Source: Bacteroides sp. UBA7333
GTDB lineage: Bacteria > Bacteroidota > Bacteroidia > Bacteroidales > Bacteroidaceae
NCBI GenBank assembly: GCA_002471195.1
Contig: DKPN01000027.1
Location: 10,841 to 74,840 of the forward strand
Length of the DNA stretch: 64,000 nt
Direction: 5' to 3'
Part shown: positions 28,029-35,830 of the stretch, piece after piece
Numbering within the stretch: position 1 is the first letter of the stretch
Layout of the letters: every line of letters begins with the position of its first letter
The notes under the pieces: model-generated
The model's database searches: none
Seen by the model: the letters and a program-made list of their open reading frames with translations, nothing else
Told to the model about the DNA's origin: nothing
Made by a program: the position numbers and the translations under genes

Positions 28029-28547
28029 TTTGAAGATATTATTATCCTCTTGCACCTGCTTAACAGATTCATTCAATTCTTCGGCAGGCAGATCAAATCC
28101 GTACCATCCGGTATAACTATCTACTACATACCATGTGCCATTAATTAGTTGAAATTCGACTCTAAGATCTATTTCCGATTCTTCGAAACCTGCTTCAAAA
28201 ATCTTCTTTTTAGGTTCGTCTACTACAAAGTGCGCCACATACACACTACCATCCTCTTGTTCATAACGCTCTTGTTTGAAAACGCCATCTTCCAACAAAG
28301 GCCATTTCTCTTGGGTGAATGGAAACTTCTTTTCCGTTTCTCCATCTTCTGACAATAGAATAATAGGCGATTTTAATGGAAACTTGATACGCGACAACTG
28401 AAAAGCCGCACTATTGGTAAATTGATTTAAAAACGTTGTAAAATCCTCGCCTTTGTTTGCCGAAGGTTGATGCGCATTAATAGATGAACTCCATCCGGCA
28501 CTCAAAACGAATATCAACAGGCAGACAATAAGTGGTTTATATTTCAT
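28014..28547 (-). CDS. DUF4348-like secreted protein
   Basis: 177 residues with a signal peptide (PLIVCLLIFVLSAGWSSSINA). The body, DFTTFLNQFTNSAAFQLSRIKFPL, KWPLLEDGVF and GTWYVVDSYTGW, resembles DUF4348, a small NTF2-like periplasmic family of Bacteroidales with unknown function. Monocistronic, convergent with dus. The assignment comes from remembered family pattern. Confidence 0.65.
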   Translation of the reverse strand: MKYKPLIVCLLIFVLSAGWSSSINAHQPSANKGEDFTTFLNQFTNSAAFQLSRIKFPLKSPIILLSEDGETEKKFPFTQEKWPLLEDGVFKQERYEQEDGSVYVAHFVVDEPKKKIFEAGFEESEIDLRVEFQLINGTWYVVDSYTGWYGFDLPAEELNESVKQVQEDNNIFKEMHP

Positions 28548-28570
28548 AACAAATACATTATTAGATGCTT

Positions 28571-28579
28571 ACAAAGATA
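28571..28579 (-). promoter_or_regulatory. -7 promoter box for the DUF4348 gene (TATCTTTGT)
   Basis: Minus-strand TAnnTTTGY match 24 bp upstream of the ATG at 28547. Confidence 0.6.
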
Positions 28580-28596
28580 GAAACAATTTGATACCC

Positions 28597-29868
28597 TCAA
28601 TACTTTTTCCTTAAATATTCATATCCGAAACGACAGTAAAGACACTTTTTCTGATCGCAATACTCTTTCTGTAACTGTATTAATGCTTGACCATCAGCAG
28701 CGTTAAACACGTCAATACCAACAGCCGACCACATTCGAGTGATGTAATTGTTTTCGGCTTTCAGCTCTTCGAGAAGTCTACCCGCACGCTGACACAACAC
28801 ATCATTGCATCGATGAATACCATAAGCATATAAAAATGGAATCACAGCATTAATCACCAATATATTCTGCGCAGTATTGCCCAATTTTTTATCGCGCATT
28901 GGGGATGGACGACCAAAAATATAATGTTCGCGCCAGTATTCAGAAGTTTGAGTTGTCAGGAGCAAACGTAAATCATCAATAGAGGTTGCCTCCATAACTT
29001 TCGAAAACAAACCTCGACTCTTGCAATACCAAAACGCCAATTGCGCCAATCGAATATGAGGGAAATTATCTGGACGCAATCTCAAAAACTTCCAATGTGT
29101 AGCTTCTATACCTTTAGGAAGCGAATAGGTATGCCGGAGATATTGAAACTCTTTTTGTAATTTCTCCATATATTCATCCTCCGCTTTGGCATCGAGCAAT
29201 CCCGCCATTCCAAGAAATATAGCTTCCAGTTTGAATACATCATCTCTCACTTTATCAATTTGTCTAAATGGTATCTTATGTGCCCATCTTTCGAAAGTAT
29301 CACTATTTAACCCAACACCCAAATAACGGGCTAAGGTCATAAAAAAAGCATCTTCCCAATTATTATTTACATCTTTCACTCGTTGGTTGATAGTGGCTGT
29401 TTTCTGTTCGAATCTTTCGGTTTGAAGTGCCGTAAGCCACGAATGTATGGTTATGGTAGGTAGCTCTTTTATAACCGAATAGCATGCGGGCGACACATCG
29501 GTTTTAGAAAGATAATTATAGTTGGAACGCACATATTCAGGGCAGTCTAGTTGCAGTTGTGGAATCAATTCTCCGTTGGTTCGATACGTTTCGCAATCGG
29601 CCCTACCTACTACATGCAATATCACTGAGTCGTATGCTACATTCTTATCATGTCCATGCACATTCCAATGCGATGCGTGACTATGGATCTCTATATTTCC
29701 TACCCATAACGTATCATCTATTTTAAGCTTGGCATTAAAGAAGTCGGGGCCGGCATTTGAGTTGTGCAACCCTACATCAATGATTTGAACATTTCTTCCA
29801 TCGGTTGTGCTCAAAGCATGCAATGGAAAAATTTTGTGTTTCCATACATAGTGAAGTAGCTGTTCCAT
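28597..29868 (-). CDS. DUF2851 family protein
   Basis: 423 residues from the ATG at 29868 (MEQLLHYVWKHKIFP). The conserved block VQIIDVGLHNSNAGPDFFNAK, IGNIEIHSHASHW-type strand and VILHVV mark DUF2851, a Bacteroidetes/Chlorobi family of unknown function whose N-terminal part looks nuclease-like (D-x-G...N-x-E). The end carries a Cys cluster (CDQKKCLYCRFGYEYLRKKY). A longer open frame to 30054 runs through the divergent dapB promoter and is not used. Confidence 0.85.
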   Translation of the reverse strand: MEQLLHYVWKHKIFPLHALSTTDGRNVQIIDVGLHNSNAGPDFFNAKLKIDDTLWVGNIEIHSHASHWNVHGHDKNVAYDSVILHVVGRADCETYRTNGELIPQLQLDCPEYVRSNYNYLSKTDVSPACYSVIKELPTITIHSWLTALQTERFEQKTATINQRVKDVNNNWEDAFFMTLARYLGVGLNSDTFERWAHKIPFRQIDKVRDDVFKLEAIFLGMAGLLDAKAEDEYMEKLQKEFQYLRHTYSLPKGIEATHWKFLRLRPDNFPHIRLAQLAFWYCKSRGLFSKVMEATSIDDLRLLLTTQTSEYWREHYIFGRPSPMRDKKLGNTAQNILVINAVIPFLYAYGIHRCNDVLCQRAGRLLEELKAENNYITRMWSAVGIDVFNAADGQALIQLQKEYCDQKKCLYCRFGYEYLRKKY

Positions 29869-29893
29869 TGTTAACAAGAGGTTAAAGTGTACA

Positions 29894-29902
29894 ACAAATG
29901 TA
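29894..29902 (-). promoter_or_regulatory. -7 promoter box for the DUF2851 gene (TACATTTGT)
   Basis: Minus-strand TAnnTTTGY match, 26 bp upstream of the ATG at 29868 and 10 bp from the plus-strand dapB box. Confidence 0.55.
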
Positions 29903-29912
29903 ATAAAAATAG

Positions 29913-29921
29913 TATATTTGC
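29913..29921 (+). promoter_or_regulatory. -7 promoter box for the dapB operon (TATATTTGC)
   Basis: Exact TAnnTTTGY match 32 bp upstream of the dapB ATG at 29954. Confidence 0.6.
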
Positions 29922-29953
29922 GACTAATAATTAGAACATTAGTAAGTAAGACA

Positions 29954-30682
29954 ATGAATATTGCATTAATAGGATATGGAAAGATGGGCAAAGAGATCGA
30001 AAAGATAGCCCTTAATCGCGGACATAAGATTGTATGTGTCATCGACATAAACAATCAAGACGATTTTAACTCTGAAGCTTTCCGGTCGGCCGACGTAGCC
30101 ATCGAATTCACTAACCCAATGGTAGCTTATAGTAATTATATCCGTACCTTTGAAGCAGGTGTAAAATTGGTTTCGGGTAGTACGGGATGGATGGCTGAGC
30201 ACGGAGAAGAGATAAAAAACATGTGTAACGATGGAGGAAAAACACTTTTCTGGTCATCAAACTTCAGCCTGGGTGTCGCTATCTTTTCGGCAGTAAACAA
30301 GTATTTGGCTAAGATCATGAACCAATTTCCTGAGTATGATGTAACGATGACCGAATCGCACCATATACATAAATTGGATGCTCCAAGCGGTACAGCCATA
30401 ACACTTGCCGAAGGAGTTTTAGAGAATCTTGTTCGCAAAACATCTTGGGTCAAAGAAGAGGCGAAATCAGTCAACGAATTGCCAATTCACTCTATTCGCG
30501 AAGGTGAAATATTTGGAATACATACTATTCGTTACGACTCTGATGCCGATAGTATCTCTATCACCCACGATGCAAAAAACCGCAGCGGATTTGCACTCGG
30601 AGCAGTTTTGGCTGCCGAATACACAGCCAATCATGAAGGCTATCTTGGCATGGACGACTTGTTTCCATTCTTAAAATCATAA
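29954..30682 (+). CDS. dapB: 4-hydroxy-tetrahydrodipicolinate reductase
   Basis: 242 residues from the ATG at 29954 (MNIALIGYGKMGKEI), a Rossmann start; the longer frame to 29918 overlaps the -7 box. Diaminopimelate/lysine pathway enzyme reducing dihydrodipicolinate with NAD(P)H. The catalytic block ESHHIHKLDAPSGTA and FWSSNFSLGVAIF are intact, ending in the usual GMDDLF-type tail. Heads a plus-strand operon with lepB, the lepB-like gene and wbqC. Confidence 0.96.
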   Translation: MNIALIGYGKMGKEIEKIALNRGHKIVCVIDINNQDDFNSEAFRSADVAIEFTNPMVAYSNYIRTFEAGVKLVSGSTGWMAEHGEEIKNMCNDGGKTLFWSSNFSLGVAIFSAVNKYLAKIMNQFPEYDVTMTESHHIHKLDAPSGTAITLAEGVLENLVRKTSWVKEEAKSVNELPIHSIREGEIFGIHTIRYDSDADSISITHDAKNRSGFALGAVLAAEYTANHEGYLGMDDLFPFLKS

Positions 30683-30704
30683 ACTATATTATAACACACA
30701 TATC

Positions 30705-32132
30705 ATGAGAAAAGCAACGCGTGCTCAATGGATTAAGTTCTCAATTGTCACTCTATTATATTTAGCCTTCCTCTTTTGGGTAAAAAGTTGGTTGGGTTTA
30801 ATCGTACTACCTTTCATCTTCGACTTATATATCACAAAAAAAATACCTTGGGCATTCTGGAAAGAGAGCAAAAACAAAACAGTTCGTACGGTAATGAGTT
30901 GGGTAGATGCCATTGTTTTTGCATTGGTAGCGGTATATTTTGTCAATATATTCGTTTTTCAAAACTATCAGATACCCTCTTCTTCGCTAGAGAAATCACT
31001 ATTGGTAGGCGATTTCCTATTGGTAAGCAAAATGAGCTACGGACCTCGTGTACCCAACACTCCTCTTTCGATGCCACTCACACAACATACGATGCCTATT
31101 ACCAACACAAAGTCGTATATTGAGTGGCCTAAGTGGGATTATAAACGCGTGCCAGGTTTCGGCGATGTAAAACGAAACGATATTGTGGTGTTCAACTTCC
31201 CTGCCGGTGATACGGTTTCGACAGTTTATCAACAAACTGATTTCTTTACAAATATGGCCATCAATAAAGGTCGTCAGCTCTATTCGAAACCCATCAATAT
31301 GGATAGTTTAACACGCGAACAGCAACGTACCGTTTACGATCTATACTATAACGCAGGTAGCAAATACATCAAAGAGCATCCTGAGATGTATGGCGAAATT
31401 ATTTCGCGCCCGGTAGATAGACGCGAGAATTATGTAAAACGTGCTACCGGAGTACCGGGTGATACATTGCAAATTATCGATCGTGCCATCTATATTGATG
31501 GGGTAAAACAAGCCGACCCCGAAGACATTCAATTCTTCTATAAAATTTATGGAACCGGGAAAAACATACCATTAAATTATCTACGCGACGATTTAGGACT
31601 GAGCATGGAAGATCTTCAAGGATATGAACCGGGAGCTACTCTTTTTGCACTACCTCTTACAAAAGCGGCTCACGACAAGCTGTTGGGTCGTAAAGATTAT
31701 GTTAGAGCTATCGAAAATATCAATATAGAGCCTTCACACGATCTTTATCCCCAAAACCTATATACCGATTGGACCATCGACAACTATGGCCCTATCTGGA
31801 TTCCTAAAAAAGGAGAAACCGTTGAGTTGAACTTCGACAATCTTGCCATTTACGAAAGACCTATTGTTGCCTACGAAGGCAATAAGCTGGAAGTAAAAGA
31901 TGGTAAAATATACATTAATGGCGAACCAACCAACCAATACACATTCAAAATGGATTACTATTGGATGATGGGCGACAATCGTCATAACTCACAAGATTCA
32001 CGCTATTGGGGCTTTGTGCCCGAAGACCACGTAGTAGGTAAACCACTGGTGGTATGGTTATCGCTCGATAAAGACCGTGGATGGTTTAATGGTAAAGTTC
32101 GTTGGAATCGCCTATTCAAATGGGTAGGATAA
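30705..32132 (+). CDS. lepB: Signal peptidase I (catalytically intact)
   Basis: 475 residues, longer than usual because of insertions typical of Bacteroidetes LepB. N-terminal transmembrane helices (FSIVTLLYLAFLFWV; IVFALVAVYFVNIFVF) anchor it. The catalytic dyad is present: Ser94 in IPSSSLEKS and Lys245 in YVKRATGVPGD. The C-terminal box YWMMGDNRHNSQDSRYWGFV is conserved. It removes signal peptides from secreted proteins at the inner membrane. Seven bases upstream of the next, dyad-less homologue. Confidence 0.95.
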   Translation: MRKATRAQWIKFSIVTLLYLAFLFWVKSWLGLIVLPFIFDLYITKKIPWAFWKESKNKTVRTVMSWVDAIVFALVAVYFVNIFVFQNYQIPSSSLEKSLLVGDFLLVSKMSYGPRVPNTPLSMPLTQHTMPITNTKSYIEWPKWDYKRVPGFGDVKRNDIVVFNFPAGDTVSTVYQQTDFFTNMAINKGRQLYSKPINMDSLTREQQRTVYDLYYNAGSKYIKEHPEMYGEIISRPVDRRENYVKRATGVPGDTLQIIDRAIYIDGVKQADPEDIQFFYKIYGTGKNIPLNYLRDDLGLSMEDLQGYEPGATLFALPLTKAAHDKLLGRKDYVRAIENINIEPSHDLYPQNLYTDWTIDNYGPIWIPKKGETVELNFDNLAIYERPIVAYEGNKLEVKDGKIYINGEPTNQYTFKMDYYWMMGDNRHNSQDSRYWGFVPEDHVVGKPLVVWLSLDKDRGWFNGKVRWNRLFKWVG

Positions 32133-32138
32133 AGCCCT

Positions 32139-33077
32139 ATGAAAAAAGGACTTAAATGGATATTTGCATTCATCGGAGCAGCAGTTTTTATACTGTTGCT
32201 CCGATGTTTTGCATTTACGTCCTACTATATTCCTTCAAAAGGTATGGAGCCCTCATTGCTCGAAGGCGATCATATCATGGTCAATAAATGGGCTTATGGT
32301 CTACGTACTCCACTTGCTGGTTATTTCGGCTATCATCGCTGGCAAGAAAAACCGGTTGAGAAAAATGATATCATTGTTTTCAACAATCCCGTGAATAACA
32401 ATCCATCCATCGATGATAGAGAGGTTTTCATTAGCCGATGTATAGCACTTCCCGGCGATACACTATTAGTGGATTCGGCTTTTTCGCCATTCCCAAAAGA
32501 AAAAAATCATCTCCTACAGAGCGAATATCCATTCCATTATCCCATCGAAAAAAGAGAGATACTTGATTCGCTTCTACGAACAATCGACAACCGCATTGAC
32601 ACGAATGTGGTGAATATTGACTCCGCAACACAGGCAAGGAATCTATCATGGGCTACATTCCATCAATTAGAGCTAATGCAAAAAGATAGTGCCTGGTTAC
32701 AACCCTCCGATTCGCTTATGCCAAGAAAGGTATTCGCACTCATCATACCCCGTAAAGGTCAGAAAATGGATATACAACCATGGAATCGCACATTATTGAC
32801 CAATACTATTCTGCTGCACGAACATAAAAACATATCGTTGAAAGGCGATTCTATATGGATTGATGAACAACCGGCATCTCATTATAGTTATACAAAAGAT
32901 TACCACTGGGTATCATCCTACAACCCTATTAATATGACCGACTCGCGACTCTTTGGTTTTGTACCGCACGATCATATCATAGGAAAGCCATCGTACATAT
33001 GGTTCTCTAAAGAGCATCGTTCTAGCCTATTCGACGGCTATCGATGGAATAGATTTTTTAATAAAGTACAACCCTAA
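32139..33077 (+). CDS. Signal peptidase I homologue lacking both catalytic residues (S26 pseudo-peptidase)
   Basis: 312 residues with one N-terminal transmembrane segment (WIFAFIGAAVFILLLRCFAF). It keeps the S26 fold landmarks: IPSKGMEPSLLEGDHIMVNKWAYGLR, LPGDTLLVD, and the C-terminal YHWVSSYNPINMTDSRLFGFVPHDHIIGKP. The nucleophile position is Gly35 (IPSKGME where active enzymes have S before M), and the Lys position is Ser99 (FISRCIALPGD where active enzymes have K before R). It is therefore probably inactive, perhaps a partner or regulator of the LepB encoded 6 bp upstream. Not a broken gene: length and the rest are well kept. Confidence 0.88.
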   Translation: MKKGLKWIFAFIGAAVFILLLRCFAFTSYYIPSKGMEPSLLEGDHIMVNKWAYGLRTPLAGYFGYHRWQEKPVEKNDIIVFNNPVNNNPSIDDREVFISRCIALPGDTLLVDSAFSPFPKEKNHLLQSEYPFHYPIEKREILDSLLRTIDNRIDTNVVNIDSATQARNLSWATFHQLELMQKDSAWLQPSDSLMPRKVFALIIPRKGQKMDIQPWNRTLLTNTILLHEHKNISLKGDSIWIDEQPASHYSYTKDYHWVSSYNPINMTDSRLFGFVPHDHIIGKPSYIWFSKEHRSSLFDGYRWNRFFNKVQP

Positions 33078-33107
33078 CCCACGATGCTAATCGCATCATT
33101 ATAAAAA

Positions 33108-33743
33108 ATGGAAATAGCTTATTTATCAACTGCATATCTTGCTCCTGTTTCATATTATGTGAAGATGTTATCGTACAACGAAACCTATATTGAGCAATTC
33201 GATCATTACGTAAAACAAACCTATCGCAATCGTTGCACCATAGCCGGAACCAATGGCGAAATTGCGTTGACTATTCCGACCATAAAACCCAGCTCATCGA
33301 AATGTCCGATGAAGGATATCCGTATTTCCGATCATGGCAATTGGCAACATTTGCATTGGAATGCCATTATATCAGCCTACAACAATAGCCCGTTTTTTGA
33401 GTTTTACGAGTACGAATTTCAACCATTTTACGAAAAGAAGTTTGAGTTTCTGATAGATTTCAACGAAGAGTTGCGTCAACTTGTATGCAGCTTAATAGAC
33501 ATGGCACCCCACGTGAAATATACCGATACCTATAAAGATAGTTTTGCAGCCAACGAACATGATTTTCGTGAGATCATTCATCCGAAAAAAGATTTTACCT
33601 TGTCCGATCCTACCTTTACACCCACACCTTACTATCAGGTGTTTCATCATAAGAATGGTTTTTTGCCCAATTTAAGTATCATCGATTTACTGTTTAATAT
33701 GGGCCCCGAAAGCCTCATCGTTTTAGAGAAAAGCATTCGATAA
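33108..33743 (+). CDS. WbqC family protein
   Basis: 211 residues. Matches the WbqC-like family (LSTAYLAPVSYYVKMLSYNE, TYRNRCTIAGTNGEIALTIP, NAIISAYNNSPFFEFYEYEF, IDLLFNMGPESLIVL). These proteins are often found in O-antigen and glycan gene sets, and biochemical function is poorly known. Last gene of the dapB-lepB run, 30 bp after the lepB-like gene. Confidence 0.9.
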   Translation: MEIAYLSTAYLAPVSYYVKMLSYNETYIEQFDHYVKQTYRNRCTIAGTNGEIALTIPTIKPSSSKCPMKDIRISDHGNWQHLHWNAIISAYNNSPFFEFYEYEFQPFYEKKFEFLIDFNEELRQLVCSLIDMAPHVKYTDTYKDSFAANEHDFREIIHPKKDFTLSDPTFTPTPYYQVFHHKNGFLPNLSIIDLLFNMGPESLIVLEKSIR

Positions 33744-33800
33744 CTATTGTGCAATAGGCTTGTCACAGTTTTGACACCCCATAGGCAAGACCGTGACACT
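33739..33800. repeat. Array D: short CA-N6-TG dyad repeat, about 2.5 units at 22 bp
   Basis: Unit with perfect arms TGTCA-CAGTTT-TGACA at 33761-33776; the next has core CA at 33786 and keeps the right arm TGACA (33794-33798), exactly 22 bp on. A right half-site TG at 33750 lies 22 bp before. Decayed member of the same class as the arrays at 10.2, 22.5 and 49.5 kb, just after the wbqC stop. Confidence 0.55.
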
Positions 33801-33979
33801 GCAATGGAAAGAAATCCATAGTTAAGGTAGGGCACTACCCTTCACCACTCTATAGCTGTTTAATTTTGTTAGACAGCTATTTCATTTTAATACGATACTT
33901 CATACATAATATATTCTATTTCGGGTAAATATGCTTTTATTTATCAGCAATAATCAGTAATATTGTTTTTCAAATTTGC

Positions 33980-33999
33980 TTATTATTATTATTATTATT
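33980..33999. repeat. TTA trinucleotide microsatellite upstream of a T9SS-tailed gene
   Basis: About six and a half copies of TTA in a row, directly after a near-consensus -7 box (CAAATTTGC, 33971-33979) and 40 bp before the ATG at 34040. Confidence 0.6.
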
Positions 34000-34039
34000 G
34001 CAAAACAACCTAACTAATAAATCCTTAAATACTAAAAGT

Positions 34040-34984
34040 ATGAAAAAAGAGCTACTCCTGTTTGCTGTTTCAGTACTCCCATTCGCTAATCTATTAGCGC
34101 AATCCGAACCATTGATCGAAGAAGGGAAACAATGGTCTATACATTCCATCTGTGAGTCGTATTGTGATGATTATCTTGAACAAACCACCATCAATTTGTT
34201 ACAAGGAGATGTTACATTTAACGACATTCTTTACAAGCAACTACATGTAGCACGCAACGAAGATTTATCCGATTTAAAACCTCTTCAGAGTTATCTGCGC
34301 GAAGAAGGAAACAAAATCTACCAATATAATCCGACAGAAAATAGCGAGAGAGTGATTTATGATTTCAACCTGCAGAAAGGCGATAGAATTAAGAAACAAT
34401 ATGACCCGAACATAAGCCCGGTTGTATTCGAAGTTACCTCGGTGAAAGATACCATCTTAGCAGGTGGCAATGGCGAAAAGAGAAAATGTATATTTCTAGA
34501 TTGGATCGGTTTTGAAGATAATATCTGGGAGAAAAATGAATTGGAGAGCAATGCATTCGATATTTGGGTAGAAGGAGTAGGGTCGTTATATAGTGGTATT
34601 GGAGAAATTTATGCAGGCGCAACGGGAGGCAGCCAAACTAGTGTGTTGTGCTGCCACAACGGATCGACCCCACTATTTGTGAATGATAAGTACAATACTT
34701 GTTATCGTCTTATCACAACCGGAATTGAAGTAAATAACAAACTTCCCTATACTATCTTGCACAATCCTATCGAAAATAAAATATTATCAATTGACACAGG
34801 AGATAATAAATTCAACCAAATTGATCTCTATTCGTTGGTAGGGACTCTTGTATTAAGTCAACACATAGCTTTCGATGCATCACCCTTAGATATTTCATTG
34901 AAAGAGGTCGATTCGGGAAGCTACCTCTTCGTCCTAACTAAAGATAATGGTGATAGAGAGTCAGGCAAAATAGTGATCAAATAA
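34040..34984 (+). CDS. Secreted protein with T9SS type A sorting domain
   Basis: 314 residues from the ATG at 34040 (MKKELLLFAVSVLPFANLLAQ), giving a clean signal peptide; the longer frame to 33998 includes the microsatellite region. The body (EGKQWSIHSICE, YLREEGNKIYQYN, VIYDFNLQKGDRIKK, WVEGVGSLYSGIG) is like the many small Bacteroidales secreted proteins with no known function. The end is a typical sorting domain: ILHNPIENKILSI, IDLYSLVGTLVLSQ, GSYLFVLTKDNG, KIVIK. It would be secreted through the type IX system and attached to the surface. Ends at a strong terminator. Confidence 0.85.
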   Translation: MKKELLLFAVSVLPFANLLAQSEPLIEEGKQWSIHSICESYCDDYLEQTTINLLQGDVTFNDILYKQLHVARNEDLSDLKPLQSYLREEGNKIYQYNPTENSERVIYDFNLQKGDRIKKQYDPNISPVVFEVTSVKDTILAGGNGEKRKCIFLDWIGFEDNIWEKNELESNAFDIWVEGVGSLYSGIGEIYAGATGGSQTSVLCCHNGSTPLFVNDKYNTCYRLITTGIEVNNKLPYTILHNPIENKILSIDTGDNKFNQIDLYSLVGTLVLSQHIAFDASPLDISLKEVDSGSYLFVLTKDNGDRESGKIVIK

Positions 34985-35003
34985 ATGAATCATGAGGTTA
35001 ATT

Positions 35004-35055
35004 ATAGAGTCGAGGCTATCTAAACAATAAAATGTTTAGATAGCCTCGACTCTAT
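35004..35055. terminator. Bidirectional terminator with 23-bp perfect stem
   Basis: Perfect 23-bp inverted repeat (35004-35026 and 35033-35055), 6-nt loop, between convergent genes (T9SS-tailed protein and SIMPL protein). Confidence 0.9.
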
Positions 35056-35090
35056 GTTTCGACAGTAATAACCAACAAATATTGCCGCCA

Positions 35091-35804
35091 TTAATCTTTC
35101 AAATAATACTGTATGCTGGTTACTACTCGTACTTGTTTTACATCCGGACGATTAGGATCGGGATCGGTTATGGTAAACTGTCCTTGCGATGCATTTTTAA
35201 TCTTACCTAAACGGCTACCCGAGTCTTCGGCAAACTTCTGAGCAGCTTCGCGAGCGCTTTTCGTAGCCTCTTGAATCATTTCGGGCTTTACGTTGTTCAA
35301 TCCCTCGAATGAAAATACAATGGTGCTATTGCCATATTCGTTGGATGATATAGCCAAACCGCTTTTCAATAACGTTGACATATTATTCATAGCTGCCATG
35401 GTTTGATCAATATTGGTACTGGTTACCGTAACGGTAGAGGTGATATTGTAGCGCGAACGTACATCGTTTACGTTTACATAACGATCGGTATATAGATCGA
35501 CCACAGCCGGAAGCGCTACGGTGATATCACTATCGGGGATGCCGTTACTTTTTAAGAAACTAATAATTTGCTGATTGTTTTTCTCCATTTCGCTATAAAG
35601 GGTGGTCAAATCGTTGCCTATTATCTTATATTGCAACGGCCAACGCACATTGTCGGCACGCACATTACGCTCTGACAAACCACGAACCGAAACAATTCGT
35701 TCGCTATCTTTAAAACCTACGATTCCGCTTTTTAGCAGTATGCCTAAAACAACAAAGCCCAATGCCAATATCAAGGCAGGCAAAACAACAAGTGACTTCT
35801 TCAT
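35091..35804 (-). CDS. SIMPL (DUF541) domain-containing protein
   Basis: 237 residues with an N-terminal membrane anchor or signal segment (LVVLPALILALGFVVLGILL). Then VSVRGLSERNVRADNVRWPL, NNQQIISFLKSNGI and SAREAAQKFAEDSGSRLGKI match the SIMPL/DUF541 family of periplasmic or membrane-tethered proteins of uncertain role (linked to stress tolerance in some bacteria). Downstream of and co-directional with the M16 peptidase, 26-bp gap. Confidence 0.9.
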   Translation of the reverse strand: MKKSLVVLPALILALGFVVLGILLKSGIVGFKDSERIVSVRGLSERNVRADNVRWPLQYKIIGNDLTTLYSEMEKNNQQIISFLKSNGIPDSDITVALPAVVDLYTDRYVNVNDVRSRYNITSTVTVTSTNIDQTMAAMNNMSTLLKSGLAISSNEYGNSTIVFSFEGLNNVKPEMIQEATKSAREAAQKFAEDSGSRLGKIKNASQGQFTITDPDPNRPDVKQVRVVTSIQYYLKD

Positions 35805-35830
35805 AAAAATAGAATTTATCAGGTGAATAA

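Noticed and set aside
33505..33520. CACGTGAAA in wbqC as a further parS site
   Set aside because: Left half of the palindrome does not match; other CACGTG words in coding regions (7622, 24784, 58973, 63772) also fail outside the core.
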